From positions 10,794,983 through 10,858,982 of the forward strand of contig OZ029929.1 in NCBI GenBank assembly GCA_964023275.1: a stretch of DNA of 64,000 bases, in the 5' to 3' direction. Shown here piece after piece: positions 44,278 to 55,956 of this stretch. Position 1 is the stretch's first letter, and each line of letters begins with the position of its first letter. The notes under the pieces are model-generated. The model saw nothing but the letters and a program-made list of their open reading frames with translations. It was not told the origin of the DNA and did not search any database. This DNA comes from Norana najaformis. Lineage: Eukaryota > Annelida > Clitellata > Crassiclitellata > Hormogastridae. The position numbers were made by a program, and so were the translations under genes.

Positions 44278-44508
44278 CTGCTAATTGAGGCTTACTGACA
44301 AATCATAGTCACAGATCAGTCCTTGATTTTATTGCTTGGGTTACTTGTGATGTAAGATAATCAAACATTTATATAGCACCACTAATAGTGTGTTTGTCTG
44401 TATTACTCAGTGTACCTGTGAATGCTTTGCACGAGTACTTGTGTATTTTGTTTAGTGTATTTGTGAGTTTTTGCTTGGGTACATGTTTGTTTGGTTGTAC
44501 ATTAACAG

Positions 44509-44567
44509 CAAGAAGAATGTCATCATCCTGCGAACACAGCTGTCTGTCAGGGTTCACACGTGCATAG
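44509..44567 (+). CDS. FHOD: FHOD formin, exon 3 (59 bp)
   Basis: Between 'gtacattaacag' and 'ataggtaagt'. Encodes NKKNVIILRTQLSVRVHTCI, matching 'KKHSIILRTQLSVRVHACI'. Phase 2 to phase 1. Confidence 0.95.
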
Positions 44568-44714
44568 GTAAGTAGGGAGGAATCGAGTCCAGGTGTAGAA
44601 AGGTGTACAGATGTTCAGGTGTTATAATTGGTCTGGGAGTTGAACTGGAATATCGTTTTGGTCTTTGTTGAATCTAGTGCTGTCTTCGTGGTTAGTCCAT
44701 GTCTTGTTATGTCT

Positions 44715-44865
44715 GTTGCCAGAGGTTGTTGTCGGAGGTTGTTGTCGTTGTCAGAGGTTGTTGTCGTTGTCAGAGGTTGTTGTCGTTGTCAGAGGTTGTT
44801 GTCGTTGTCAGGGTTGTTGTCATTGTCAGAGGTTGTTGTCGTTGTCAGAGGTTGTTGTCGGAGGT
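44715..44865. repeat. Minisatellite, 19 bp unit
   Basis: 'cagaggttgttgtcgttgt' repeated about seven times. It keeps three frames open with Val/Cys/Leu peptides. Confidence 0.9.
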
Positions 44866-46181
44866 CGCTGGTCTTCTTGCTTCAATGGGTATGGCCCATG
44901 ATTGTATGTTGGACTCTTGTCTATGCCAGCGGGTCTGCCGTTTGAGTTTGGGTCGGTTGTGAGACTATTCAGTGTTTTCGTCCGTCTGGACTAGGCCTAA
45001 TTATGGTTGATGGGTATATGGAGTTGCTTAGATTACTGTTAAAGTGCTGTAATTGTTTCGAGAGTGGACTATAATTGTTCTCAGTCCGACAGTTGAATTA
45101 TGTTATTGGGTCGTTGTGTCTGATTGTGTGCTGCTCATATTGATTGGTGTTTACTGTCATTAATGACTGATTTGGTTCATAGGGGCTTTTCTGGTACGAA
45201 GGTTCATACAGAACCAGAGAGTTGTTTATTGTTTCTACAAAAGTGGGTGGGTTTGGTTGAAAGTTCAGAGAGATCAGAGAGCCAGTTATAAGTTGATTCT
45301 GTTAGGGTGGGATTTAGGAATTGCATTGACAACCTCTCCAAAGGGATTATTTAGTAGAATTTTGTTCAGTATTTGGCACCCGATGTTTCTGTATGTAGGT
45401 GCTCTGATGAATATGTGTGTGTGTGTGTGTGTGTTTGGCACATGTGTGAATAGTCTTAAGGGATGGTGGATTTCCAGGTATAGGGAGTGTGCGGCTGTGC
45501 GTTTTCTGATAGTCTGTGTGGCTAGTTGATGCTTTGTGTGTTTAGTTCTGTCAGACATTATCCCATTACAGTTTTGTATTTGTTGTTGGCATGGATTTTG
45601 CGATTGAGGTGGATTCTGTAGTTACAAGAGTACGACTTCGACTTCGAGGCGTCACACAGTCGTGGATGTGAAAACGTTTTTGGTTGATATTCTTAGTTGA
45701 CTTTCTAATGAATTACTAATTCATGTTCAGAACCTGCAGTTTTGACTGGAACAGCTGGGGTGTATTACGGTTGAGGGTGTTGGACAGTTGCTGGAACATT
45801 CCATAAGGGAGTGTCTGTTAACGGCTTGAAAAGAATTTTAGTTTGAGACTAGTCTTTGTACAAACTATGAGTTATTTCGACTGCAGTTCTGAATAGAAGT
45901 TATGTGTAGAGTTCGTTGAATATAGGCTGAACATTGTATATAATTAATTGCCTGTTTTGAGAAGAAGAATGAGCTGTTTTAATCTGACATCAGTTGAAAG
46001 TTTTGTAACAATACATGCGTTTATACACAAGGAAATCTATATATGAACACATAACCCCTGTATTCAAGTCATTGGGCTTTCCACTGAGGAAAGCGTCCAT
46101 TTTAAATTAGGGCTGATAGTGTATGAAGCACAACCAAAGTACATAAAATCAATCCTTATTCCCAAGACTTGTAACTATTCA

Positions 46182-46800
46182 ATCGTAATCGTAATCCCAA
46201 GATTTCTACAGTGCCCAACGAAAGCCGCGCCGCGGGGACCAGCTTATTCACAGGCGCTCAGTCAAAACAAAATCTATAGGCAAAAGGGTTCGGTTCCGGG
46301 TCAAGATCCAAGAGTCAGGCAGAGAGACAGCGTGGCAGCTACGGTGGGTGATGTTTGGGGCTGGAGAGCAGAGGCAGATAAGAGGAAGAAGGGGTGTCAG
46401 GATAGGATCTGTGGAAGAGGAATGTTTTCAGTTTTGAGTGAAAGGCCAAAGCAGAAATTACAAGCGGTGGAGCATCGGTGAGTTTGTATGATGGGTCCGA
46501 AAACTGTCGAAGTTCTGGGGGGAGTTTATTCCAGAGTGGTGGGGCAGCTATGGCTATGGAGCGATTACCAAATTTTAAGGATGAGGTGACTGGAGGGCGG
46601 AGAAGTGTTAGGGTAGAAGAAGAGCGGGTTGAGCTAACTGTTCAACTAGGTCGTCTGATTGCCTTTTCTCTGGTTGTATGGAGAAGCAGAACGTTTCTTG
46701 GTGATCAAGCTTTTTCCGTTGCTAAACCTACATTTTTGAATTTTCTCCCCGCATCTGACCGGTCATTGTGTTCGGTCTCTCATGCCTAGTAGGTCCCTAA
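46182..46800 (-). mobile_element. Family A, longest copy
   Basis: Beyond the usual module it continues 'ttttcagttttgagtgaaag', 'gagtttattccagagtggtgg', 'gcgattaccaaattttaagg' and on to about 46700. This copy gives the best view of the element body. No long intact frame is recognisable on its sense (-) strand. Confidence 0.75.
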
Positions 46801-48211
46801 CCCTGGTTTATCCACGGTAGTCTGTCCCTCTGTCTCTGTGGACTGACCCTTTGAGTATTGATCTGACTATGGCTTGGTTTTAGTGCATCATCGGTTGATG
46901 CCTTGTCCATTAGGCACTGGCTCTATAGAAGTTGCTATTATATATATATACACACATGTGTATATACATATGAATATATACATTGTGTCTAGGCATTGTT
47001 TTATTTTACACCTCTTGGAACGTCATCAGAATTCAGCTGTATTGCATTGTAATGCTATTGTACTGTGTAGTATTGTATAGTATTGAATACTACCAGTACT
47101 TACTTACTTTCTTGAATTTATGTAGCTCCAGTTTGGCTATGAGAACTTGACTCAGTCCTTGCACATTGACCAGCTCTGGAGAGGCTTGAACTTTCGCAGT
47201 CTGAGTGTCTGGCTGTCGATCACTCCCAGTGACTATTCTGGGTAGGCAGACAGGTTGTCAGTAAGCTTTTTGGCCACACCAATTAAGAGTTTTTGGAGTT
47301 TCTTATCAAGGACGCACCTTTTACCTGTTAACAGATTTGCAGGCCTTGGCTATTTGTCAGAGGTTTATCACTGGTCGATGATAGAATAGTCCATTGGGGC
47401 GCTTTTGTTAATTTAACTGATGTTGATCTGATAGTAATAGTCTTCTGCGTAATGTCTGTAACAGCAGACACCAGTGTGGCTAAATGCTGTTAGATGCTGT
47501 ATAATGTATCTGGTAATGGATGAACCACAGTAATCTTTGAGTAGCTATTGTGCATATTTACTTATCGAGTCCAAGGCATCAATCAATGGTCGCTTCGGAG
47601 TGAAACCACAGTTGATTATTGCAGTTATTTTAGAAAGGTGCTGGACAGTCTGAAAGGTCAGAGAGTCTAGAAGGAGAACTAATCTCTACTCAAAAGTCGT
47701 CTGTTTGAGACAGGTTGTGACAGGCAAAGTGGCTGATTTATCAGTAGAATATGCGTGTAACGAAATGCCGTTAGATTCAGGCCACAGAAACAGTGCTTGA
47801 TTGGCAGATATGCCGTGTAAATGTCACTGTTACTGACTCCGGTGCAAATATATTGTGTGCAGCCGATGTGTGCATTTGTCCATTTATTTTTGTGCGTTTG
47901 TGAGCCACGTGATGGAATGATGACCTTTTGCTACTGTGGCAGGCGGTTGCAGAGATCTCTTTGTGGTAGGGTTGCTGATCTGTTAACCGTGAGGCTAGAC
48001 CAGCAAGGGTAGAGACTAGAGAGATGTTAATAAGATTTCAGTTCTATTAGTGCCTTCTACAAAGTAATACATTACTGGTAATTGTAAAATTTTGCTGGGA
48101 AGATTAGATGGTGAGGACTTGGATTGGGCGCCTGCCCTCGTTTGCTGAGGTTAAAAAATTGAATGTCGCTGACACTTTGTAACCATTGCTGCCTCTCTGG
48201 GTTATCATCAT

Positions 48212-48352
48212 CAACAACAACACATACAACAAACAGCAACAACAACACAAACAACAACAACACAAACAACAACAACAACACAAACAACAACAACACAAAC
48301 AACAACACAAACAACAACAACACAAACAACAACACAAACAACAACAACACCA
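48212..48352. repeat. (CAACAACACAAA)n array
   Basis: Interleaved 'caacaacaacacaaacaac' units. Gives Asn/Thr, Gln/His or Cys/Val frames, all artefacts. Confidence 0.95.
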
Positions 48353-48883
48353 TCATCAACTTCTATGCTTGCATTTGGCAATGATGTTTGTGAATGAATG
48401 ATCTCCATTTGATATTTTGGTCTTTTCTGAAGTCCAGTGCTGTTCGTGTCTTTAACCCAATTCATTTCTTGTTGTATATATTCTTCTGTCGTCTGACTTT
48501 TTTATCATTTCTCAGTTGCTTTTCTATTGTATTTATTGTCTAAGGTTCCTGTGATCCCTTTGGACTTATAAAAAAAGCTATGGAAAAATAAAATGCCTGG
48601 GTTGGTTAAATCTGGTTAAGGTTTGGCTGAGAGAAAGTCCCGTGAAAGGTGACAGCATTGAAGCGTTGGATGGCAAAAGATAGGCGCTGGAAAAGGAGAC
48701 ATGCTTCTCTTTGTCTCCAGGTAGTAGCGTTAGAGAGAGCTCAAGCTCTGTAATATAAGTAAGCTTAGCATTGTTAATTTGCTTCATAAATGTGGAAACT
48801 AAATGCTGAATATTAGTTTGATGTGTAGTTTCTCACCAGTTTTCTACACTTGTCTAGCGATGTACTTTTGTTGTGCTTAATAG

Positions 48884-48951
48884 AGAAACTGCTGAATTCG
48901 AATGGACGAGACCTTCGGAAAGCACTGTTCTCTTTGAAACAGATTTTTCAG
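48884..48951 (+). CDS. FHOD: FHOD formin, exon 4 (GC donor)
   Basis: After 'gcttaatag'. Encodes EKLLNSNGRDLRKALFSLKQ plus IFQ, matching 'EKLYNSSGRDLRRALFSLKQIFQ'. The exon must end at CAG (48951) because the next exon starts with DDKDLV. The bases that follow are 'gcatga', so the intron starts with GC, not GT. Phase 1 to phase 0. Confidence 0.93.
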
Positions 48952-49557
48952 GCATGAACATTCACTTATTTCTGCGTTCACTTTGATTCAGATTTGTAAG
49001 CCCTTTTTTGAGCTTTTTGCACGTGTCAGCCATAACACACTAGTTAAACAACTGGCATTTAGCAGTCCTTGATTGCTCATTTCACTATTAACTAAGATGC
49101 AGAAGATACATTTGTCTTTCAGTATGCTAAAATACACCCTTGTTGTTCATTATTTCTTTGTAAACAAATGATTTGATTTCAGCTGTATATTAATTGAGGC
49201 AGTCTGAGAAACATAAATTTGGTGATATCCCCTATAAACGGTAGCAAAAGCCAGTGAACATGAAAAGAAACATTAATTGTTAGTTATTTATGTAATTAAT
49301 AAAGTGATTGTACATAAATGAAAGGCATTCATTGTTTAAGTAGAAAATGTTAGAAATCGGTTTTAATGTAAGTTAGATATTTTAAATACTTTCCACAGGA
49401 AACTGAATGAACAAGTGAATTAATTAATTAGTGTGAGTCTTCCATTCATTGTTTAGTTATTTATCTAAACAACTTGGGTAATAAACAGAATTTGAAAAAG
49501 TAATGATGAAATTATTTATTGAATAGACAAATTAATGAATCTGGTATGTGATTGTAG

Positions 49558-49666
49558 GATGACAAAGATTTGGTTCATGCATTTGTAACAAATGACGGCC
49601 TTGACTGTCTTATAAAAGTCGGCTTAGAAGACGGAGACAGCAGCCAACAGAACTACATACTACGAG
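49558..49666 (+). CDS. FHOD: FHOD formin, exon 5
   Basis: After 'tgattgtag'. Encodes DDKDLVHAFVTNDGLDCLIK and NYILRG-type sequence of the FH3/armadillo region. Donor 'gag|gtcagt', phase 1. Confidence 0.95.
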
Positions 49667-50064
49667 GTCAGTGGGTTGGTCAGTAGGGTGGTCACTGGGT
49701 GTCCAGCAATTGCGTGGGAAAATTTTTATACAAAATCATAAGTCTCACCCTCCATAAAGTTTACTTGTGAGCACATAAGACTACCTGCAAAGTTTTTGCT
49801 TAATTAGAAAATATTTAGAGGTCCCTCAAGTTCTCAAAATTTCCAGAAATCTTAGTACTTCAGCACAAAATGTGTTTAATCTCATGAAGACATGCTAAAT
49901 ATTACGGGAAAGATACTGGTGCAAAGATTCTGAAAATATAAGCATTGCTAAACTAGACGATTAAGTATGAAGCAATGATTAACTGGAAAAACATAAAAGA
50001 ATTAGATTTGTTCATTTTCTACACATTCTGTTGAATTGCTTCTTCGGTATTCACCAATGCTGAT

Positions 50065-50150
50065 TATCGTAATCGTATACTCGAGATTTCTACAGCGCCC
50101 AGTGAAAGCTAAGTCAAGGGAACATGCTTACTCACACAAGCTGATAGTAA
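50065..50150 (-). mobile_element. Truncated family A copy
   Basis: 'aatcgtatactcgagatttc' to 'aagtcaagggaacatgcttac', ending where unrelated sequence begins. Confidence 0.7.
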
Positions 50151-50315
50151 ATGAAGATGGCAAAGAGTTTTTGAAGTTACTGTTTGCATGTCCATCCATG
50201 AAGCAGGTAGAAAAGAAAGTGCTTTTAGTGCACTTTTTGTTGCTGCGTTGGATTTTGGGGACTGGTTTTAATAGACCTGTTGTATAAATCATATTTTGAA
50301 TTGTTTCTATTTTAG

Positions 50316-50410
50316 CCCTTGGTCAGGTGATGCTGTATGTAGACGGGATGAATGGTGTCATCTCGCACAATGGCACCATCCAGTGGCTCTACTCTCTCAC
50401 AAAGTCTAAG
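50316..50410 (+). CDS. FHOD: FHOD formin, exon 6
   Basis: After 'ttctattttag'. Encodes [20 protein letters not shown] and [12 protein letters not shown], one of the best conserved FHOD blocks. Donor 'aag|gtgagc', phase 0. Confidence 0.96.
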
Positions 50411-50689
50411 GTGAGCCTTTGTTCTGGTAGTGACAGGCCCCCTTTGTTCTGGAACAGGCTGCTGTGCAACCATACAACCGTGAAATGTGAACTTCTTGTC
50501 TGCCTCTCTTTTGCCAGTGGTTGAAACTCCCATTTGTTTGATTGTGGTCTTGTGACATCATGTCAGGAGCACCTATGAGGTGTTGCATACAGAGGTGCTA
50601 TGTAAGTGTTCACTTATTATTGCATTTATGATTGTTCAGGCTCTGGCCCATGCATTGCTGTACAGACTTTAGATATAATCATTTTTTAC

Positions 50690-50785
50690 CAACAACTTGC
50701 CATGGTCATTACACAGAGTCGAACCCACAACCGGATGATCATAGACCAAACACGTTACCGATAGACCACCGTGCCGCTCACTAAA
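50690..50785 (-). mobile_element. tRNA-derived SINE piece, minus strand
   Basis: 'acacagagtcgaacccacaac' and 'ttaccgatagaccaccgtgcc' are reverse complements of B-box-like and A-box-like sequence. A second copy is at about 51750-51815. Confidence 0.6.
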
Positions 50786-50879
50786 TAAGGTCTGAATGGT
50801 AACTGGGAATTGAAATGCTGCGTTGGCTAGGTATGAAGGCATGAGTATATCAGACAGAAATTGGGTGTGGCATGTATAT

Positions 50880-51150
50880 CTGACAAGATACGAGAAGCCA
50901 GACTGAGATGGTATGGTCATGTGATGAGGAGAGAGGAGGAAAATTGCATTAAAAGAATTATGACAGCGGAGGTTTACGGACGCCGCAGTCGGGGATGACA
51001 AAAGAAGAGATGGGGAGACATGATTCAGCAAGACCTAAAGCTTATCAGGCTGAAGAAGAAGATACGGAGATAGAAACAAATGGAAAAGAAGGATTTATGT
51101 GGCTGACCACTCCCTAGGAGGGTTTAATTCCAGCCAGAAGGAAGAAGAAG
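50880..51150 (+). pseudogene. RTE-like reverse transcriptase C-terminal remnant
   Basis: Encodes ARLRWYGHVMRREEENCIKR-like sequence and VYGRRSRGRQKKRWGDMIQQ, then DLKLIRL. The 'LRW.GHV.R...' and 'GRR.RGR...RW.D.I..DL' motifs are those at the C-terminus of RTE-type non-LTR polyproteins. A stop and missing upstream sequence show that it is dead. Confidence 0.8.
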
Positions 51151-51292
51151 AAGTTGGCTAGGCCATTTTCTCAGTCTCAGCATCTGAGATTGTCGGTTCA
51201 GCTGCCTTTTATCTCTGGCTTTTGTGTTAACAAAAATGAATCAGGTGAGTCATTCGGCTTAACTGTGGTGCTGTGTGTTCCATCTTTTCCAG

Positions 51293-51404
51293 GTCCGGAT
51301 GGTGGTAAAGACGGCTCTGAAGCTGCTGATTTTGTTTGTGGAATATGCCGAGTCCAACACAATACTCGTCCTGCAGGCAATCAACGCTGTTGCCTCAGAG
51401 CAGG
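51293..51404 (+). CDS. FHOD: FHOD formin, exon 7
   Basis: After 'catcttttccag'. Encodes [20 protein letters not shown] and [18 protein letters not shown], matching '[21 protein letters not shown]'. Phase 0 to phase 1. Confidence 0.96.
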
Positions 51405-51534
51405 GTCAGGCATCTCGTCATTTATGTGGGGCCTCTGTGAACTGCACTAAACACTGGGTCATTTGGCTCAAATGAAAACAAAAGTCCATTGAGTGGACAT
51501 CCTGTTCTTACACACATATTAAAAGTGACAGGTA

Positions 51535-51665
51535 TGGTAAAGTATCCCATATCCCACAAGTGAGACATAGGGGGGTGCCTGTTTCCTTTACTTTAGGCCC
51601 GTTAGCTGGCACTGGACAAATCCCAAGTTCCTGGACAAGGGGCAGTTCATCGTAGGACCTGCCGC
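51535..51665. mobile_element. Dispersed repeat shared with 22065-22195
   Basis: 'atcccatatcccacaagtgag' through 'gacaaatcccaagttcctgg' to 'cgtaggacc'. Matches 'atcccatatcccacaagtgag' and 'gacgaatcccaaggtcctgg' near 22075-22170. Confidence 0.7.
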
Positions 51666-51749
51666 TTGCTTACCAGCTTACCCCGGTACCAAATTATACT
51701 GTTAGGTGACAGAGGCATGGTGTGCGCAAACAACTTGCCCAAGTTCCTT

Positions 51750-51820
51750 ACACAGAGTCGAACCCGCAGCCACATGATTGTTGACCAAATGCGTGACCGA
51801 TAGACCAATGTGCAGCACGG
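51750..51820 (-). mobile_element. tRNA-derived SINE piece, second copy
   Basis: 'acacagagtcgaacccgcagc' and 'gaccgatagaccaatgtgc'. Same family as 50690. Confidence 0.6.
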
Positions 51821-51904
51821 ATATAGTACACCGATAAAATTAATAGACATTATTAGTAATAAAATGTTTATGAAGTGGTCTAATGTCAAAATCTGTTGCC
51901 ATAG

Positions 51905-51999
51905 GAACAAAGCCATGGAGCAACATAATGGCCATTCTGAGTGACAATAGCAGCGAAGACAATGAACTGCTAGTCTATGCCATGACACTCGTTAATAAG
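51905..51999 (+). CDS. FHOD: FHOD formin, exon 8
   Basis: After 'gttgccatag'. Encodes TKPWSNIMAILSDNSSEDNE and LLVYAMTLVNK, matching 'KPWSNIMEIL...TELLVYAMTLVNK'. Donor 'aag|gtaagt', phase 0. Confidence 0.96.
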
Positions 52000-52199
52000 G
52001 TAAGTTATTGGGAAAATATACGAAGATTGGTTGAATAATAAAACAACCTGGACTAAGAATCTTGACCTGGAATTATGCATTAGTTTTAAAATTTAAGGCA
52101 TGTTTTACGTGAATTTCATATTTTGAGTGGACCTTGGTCACTTTTGGCCCTGCCGATTGTATCCCATTACCTTATACCATCTGGTCAGGTTTAGGATCA

Positions 52200-52330
52200 A
52201 TGAACAAGATGATGATGATGGTGATAATAGTGATGGTGGTAGTGGTGATGATGATGATGTCAATGATGATATTGATGGTGGTGGTGATGATGATGATGAT
52301 GACAATGATGATGATAAATATTATTATCAT
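52200..52330. repeat. (GAT)n microsatellite
   Basis: 'gatgatgatgatggtgat' tract in intron 8. Confidence 0.9.
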
Positions 52331-52534
52331 TATTTATGGTACATTGTTGCTTAGTGGGGTGTATGATAATCTGGTGGTTCATATGCTAGACTCGGTTAAA
52401 GATTTTTCACTAGCTGCTTCTAATGAAATCACCTATAAAATGAATACATTGACTGTACACTGTTGGTGGGGGATCAGATGGCAAGGGAGGGGATTGGCTG
52501 ACTAAAACGACCTAGACTAAGAACCTTAACCTGG

Positions 52535-52875
52535 AATTATGCAATTTTTTTTAATTTAAGGCATTTTATACTCAAATTTTGTGGAATTATAGAATATTTT
52601 TTTTAATTTAAGGCATTTTATACTCAAATTTTATGGAATTATAGAATATTTTAAAAAATTTAAGGCATTTTGTACTCAAATTTTATGGAATATTTTAAAA
52701 AATTTAAGGCATGTTATACTCAAATTTTGTGGAATTATGAAATATTTTTAAAAATTAAGGCATGTTATACTCAAATTTTGTGGAATTATGGAATATTTTT
52801 AAAAATTTAAGGCATGTTATACTCATATTTCGTGGAATTATGCAACTTTTTTAAAATTTACGACATACTATATAC
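52535..52875. repeat. AT-rich minisatellite, about 58-60 bp unit
   Basis: About six units of 'taaggcattttatactcaaa' plus 'ttttgtggaattat' and a T/A run. A related line lies at about 52085-52120, suggesting that the array grew from local intron sequence. Confidence 0.85.
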
Positions 52876-52993
52876 TCAAATTTCATATTTGAGTGGATCA
52901 CACAATTCAAGGGAAAAAATTGATGTTGTAACTGTTTGGTTTTGTCGCTGGCTGTCATGGCTACCTCTTTGTTTTCTGTGTTTTGCATTGTAG

Positions 52994-53196
52994 ATGTTGA
53001 ACGCGATACCAGACCAGGATCTGTTTTATGATGTGACAGATGCAATGGAGGAGCAGGGTATGGAGAAAGTTGTGGAGCACTACATGACATGTGACGATGA
53101 GGACCTTCGGGAACAGTTCAAGATCTACGAAGCTGTCCTCAGCCATGAGGATGGAGAGGGCGAAAGCGAGACCATTGCTCATCTGGAAAACATCAG
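52994..53196 (+). CDS. FHOD: FHOD formin, exon 9
   Basis: After 'tttgcattgtag'. Encodes MLNAIPDQDLFYDVTDAMEE through LREQFKIYEAVLSHEDGEGE, the end of the FH3 region ('GLPDQDTFYDVVD.LEE', 'IYE.AL.HEDG'). Donor 'atcag|gtgctg', phase 2. Confidence 0.95.
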
Positions 53197-53234
53197 GTGC
53201 TGTTCTTTCGATTGCACGAGCTATCAGTGGTTAT

Positions 53235-53425
53235 TGAGTGATTGATTGGTTGTTTGGTTGGTTGGTGGGTTGATTGGCTGGCTGGCTGGCTGCCTGACTG
53301 ACTGACTGATTGACTGACTGACTGACTGATGGGTTGGCTGGCTGGCTGGCTGGATGGCTGGCTAAATAAAGAGACAAACAAATGAATGAATTCACTAACT
53401 GACTGACTGGCTGACTGATTGATTT
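53235..53425. repeat. (GGCT)n/(GACT)n microsatellite
   Basis: 'ggctggctggctg' and 'gactgactgactg' runs, just after the exon 9 donor. Confidence 0.9.
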
Positions 53426-53429
53426 AGAC

Positions 53430-54963
53430 AAATTAACAGGCTGACACAGGCACGAACATGACTGAAAGATTAATTGACACGCATAGTGGCAGAGAAACAG
53501 ACTGACAGACAGACTTAGTGGAATGACAGATTCCCTGACATAATAGACTGACAGAAGCAGATGTGCAGAATGACAGATAGACAGAAACAGTAATCAGAAG
53601 AGGCATTGAGAGAGAAGAACAGAATTTGATGTTGTCACAGATGTTGCTTGCAACACTGTCACGTAAAACTGTGAAATACACGCCATCTGTTGCCATCAAC
53701 CTGTTGCTGATCGAAATTTCTGCGACCAAAGATGGGATGCTGAACGCCATAAGAATCATAAAACATCCATAAGACATAACAGTAATTAATTTTCATTCAA
53801 GTTGCAGTTATTGGCAAGCTGTGGCCAGGTTCCTGAGAGATTGGGTCGAGGAATTGTTTGCAATTCTGTTGAATTAGTAGTGGTTCTTGAATCAGATTAA
53901 AAACACTTTAATGTTAGTTTTACTACCCATTATTTATAAATAAAATTATTAGGTGTATGAATGTTAAGTAAAATGAAAACTAAGAAATCTTGTATAGTAT
54001 TCATAGCATTCTATTCATTAGAATTTTCATATCATCAGATTCATGGACATTTGTTGAATTAAATTTATATATTGTTCGTAACAATAAATTTGTGATTGTA
54101 TTCATGGAATAATATTGATAATAATAGTCATTAAATTAAATTTATAATAATATCCCTGCCAGTGGATTTATAATAGTGTTATAGCATTAAATTTCTGATA
54201 TGTTTAGCATTAAATTTGTAATAATAATAACAATCCTTATTAGAAATATTCAGATCATTAATTTCATAAATGTATCCCAAACAACATGTAGTGGATAAAT
54301 TAATATTTATTATGATAATATTTATAGTTAAGGTAATTGATTTCAACGGAGTAAATATATTTTCGTAGCCATATAACTGAATTACACTGGACACTCATTA
54401 TGAGATGCTTCATTATAACACAAAATCTGATATAACATGCTCAGGGCATGGATTATTATTTCAGCCATAAAAAATAACCTCGTTATAATGCAGTTCTTGT
54501 TATGGCTCCCAAAGACTGCATTATTAAGAATTTCCGGTTTATGTAATATTTTTATTAGTGAATTACTTTGGATTTGCATAGCAGAACATTGTATGTATGC
54601 ATGTAATTCTGTGTAATGCTTTTTAAGACCCTCACAAAGGTGCCAAAACACAGCTATATGACAAATCTAAGAGCTTGGTAGATAAGCTGGTGATGAAGTT
54701 CTCATTTTAAGTGGTAGGCTGTTCATAAATTCGTAGCAATAAACTCATCATGGCATTAATAGAAATAAAATCATAACACTACTTGCTTATAATATAATGT
54801 AATATGATATAATGGTACTAATAATAAAATATTTTTAAATGAAAAAATGAAATGTAAAAAATAAAATAAAATAATAATAGAAAATTTGGTGTTCTTGATA
54901 GTACTGCGGTAATAAACTTCTCAGTTTGAATTAAGTTCTTGTTTTTTACTGATTTCACTGTAG
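53430..54963 (+). other. FHOD intron 9, AT-rich
   Basis: Mostly A/T-rich with no exon. It contains a Tigger-like MITE piece at about 54395-54560 ('cattataacacaaaatctga', 'cctcgttataatgcagttc'). Confidence 0.55.
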
Positions 54964-55104
54964 GAAAACACGGACAAGGAGCGAAGATGATTTCCGTAAG
55001 AGCCGACGGCGATCAGATAATTCTTCAGGAAACTTGGTCCAAATGTGGCGATCAAGTTCAGTCAGCCGGCTTCCCACTCATGAAGAGGCGAACGAACAGC
55101 TCAA
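54964..55104 (+). CDS. FHOD: FHOD formin, exon 10 (alternative donor)
   Basis: After 'tttcactgtag'. Encodes RKTRTRSEDDFRKSRRRSDN and RSSSVSRLPTHEEANEQLK, a basic Ser-rich linker. The first usable donor is 'caa|gtcagt' at 55104. A second, 'atag|gttagg' at 55128, is in the same phase and would add eight residues (SVSLTADR). Confidence 0.85.
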
Positions 55105-55434
55105 GTCAGTTTCTCTTACTGCAGATAGGTTAGGAGTTACTGTAACTGGATCAGAGCAGTCACGGAAGGCCCTGATAACATGCAACATGGTAAATCCATG
55201 TTGGAAATGAAAAATAATTCTGACACATAGACATGGCAATGGTAAAAGTCCTAACTGCCAGAATTATCAAGCTGATTTCAAGTTTGGACAGTATAATCTG
55301 TCAAAATGACATGAGGAAAGTCAGTGACTGATATGACTGCGGACATGTGCAGAAGCACGTGTGCGTATTGGATATAATGAGTCCTTTCATATCAGGTGTT
55401 ATGGCCTTTGAGGTTTTGCACAGTTTGACAGTGC

Positions 55435-55530
55435 GGTCTTTACTGATTTCAAATGACGATTGGCCCGGGATTTGAACTCGAGCTGCGGAGGTGAAAAGCT
55501 GAAGTGTTAGCCATCGGCTACCATGTCGCC
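55435..55530 (-). mobile_element. tRNA-derived SINE piece, minus strand
   Basis: 'gggatttgaactcgagctgc' and 'gttagccatcggctaccatg' on + are B-box-like and A-box-like on -. Confidence 0.5.
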
Positions 55531-55636
55531 TTGAGTGTTTGGTAACATGGCTCTGCATTTAACTGGGTCATGTTGTTCTTTTATCTGGGACAAGATAGCA
55601 AACTTTGGCTGTTGCCATGATTAGGTTGTTCTGTAA

Positions 55637-55840
55637 CTGTGTTGGGTGGGTTGCTTGTGCTGTTAACTGGGTTGGGTGGGTTGCTTGTGCTGTTAACTGG
55701 GTTGGGTGGGTTGCTTGTGCTGTTAACTGGGTTGGGTGGGTTGCTTGTGCTGTTAACTGGGTTGGGTGGGTTGCTTGTGCTGTTAACTGGGTTGGTTGGG
55801 TTGCTTGTGCTGTTAATTGGGTTGGGTGGGTTGCTTACAA
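55637..55840. repeat. Minisatellite, 30 bp unit, 7 copies
   Basis: Unit 'gttgggtgggttgcttgtgc' plus 'tgttaactgg' in exact 30 bp steps from 55641. In-frame with a ten-residue period, but it lies inside an intron. Confidence 0.95.
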
Positions 55841-55956
55841 GATTTGACGGCTGTATATCGAGTCAGGTTGTGATAAACTGGATTGAGCTGTTCTGTTAAA
55901 TGGGTCAGACTGTGGCATTGTATGGAATGAATGGAATGTTTGTTGTGTTTTCGTAG

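Larger units (their letters stand above)
44568..48883 (+). other. FHOD intron 3, about 4.3 kb
   Basis: No coding exon supported. Holds a 19 bp minisatellite, a long family A copy, a TG run (45415-45433), a TATA/CACA run (46938-46965) and a CAACAA array. A 108 bp open stretch near 47125-47245 with splice-like borders does not match FHOD and is not called. Confidence 0.7.

Noticed and set aside
46119..46789. Open frames across the long family A copy
   Set aside because: They run antisense to the retroposon orientation inferred from its tail and match no protein family that I know. Similar frames recur in every family A copy.
47125..47245. Open 108 bp stretch with acceptor-like and donor-like borders (LQFGYENLTQSLHIDQLW...)
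   Set aside because: It does not match FHOD, and its phase (0) does not fit between exon 3 (ends phase 1) and exon 4 (starts phase 1). The true next exon is at 48884.
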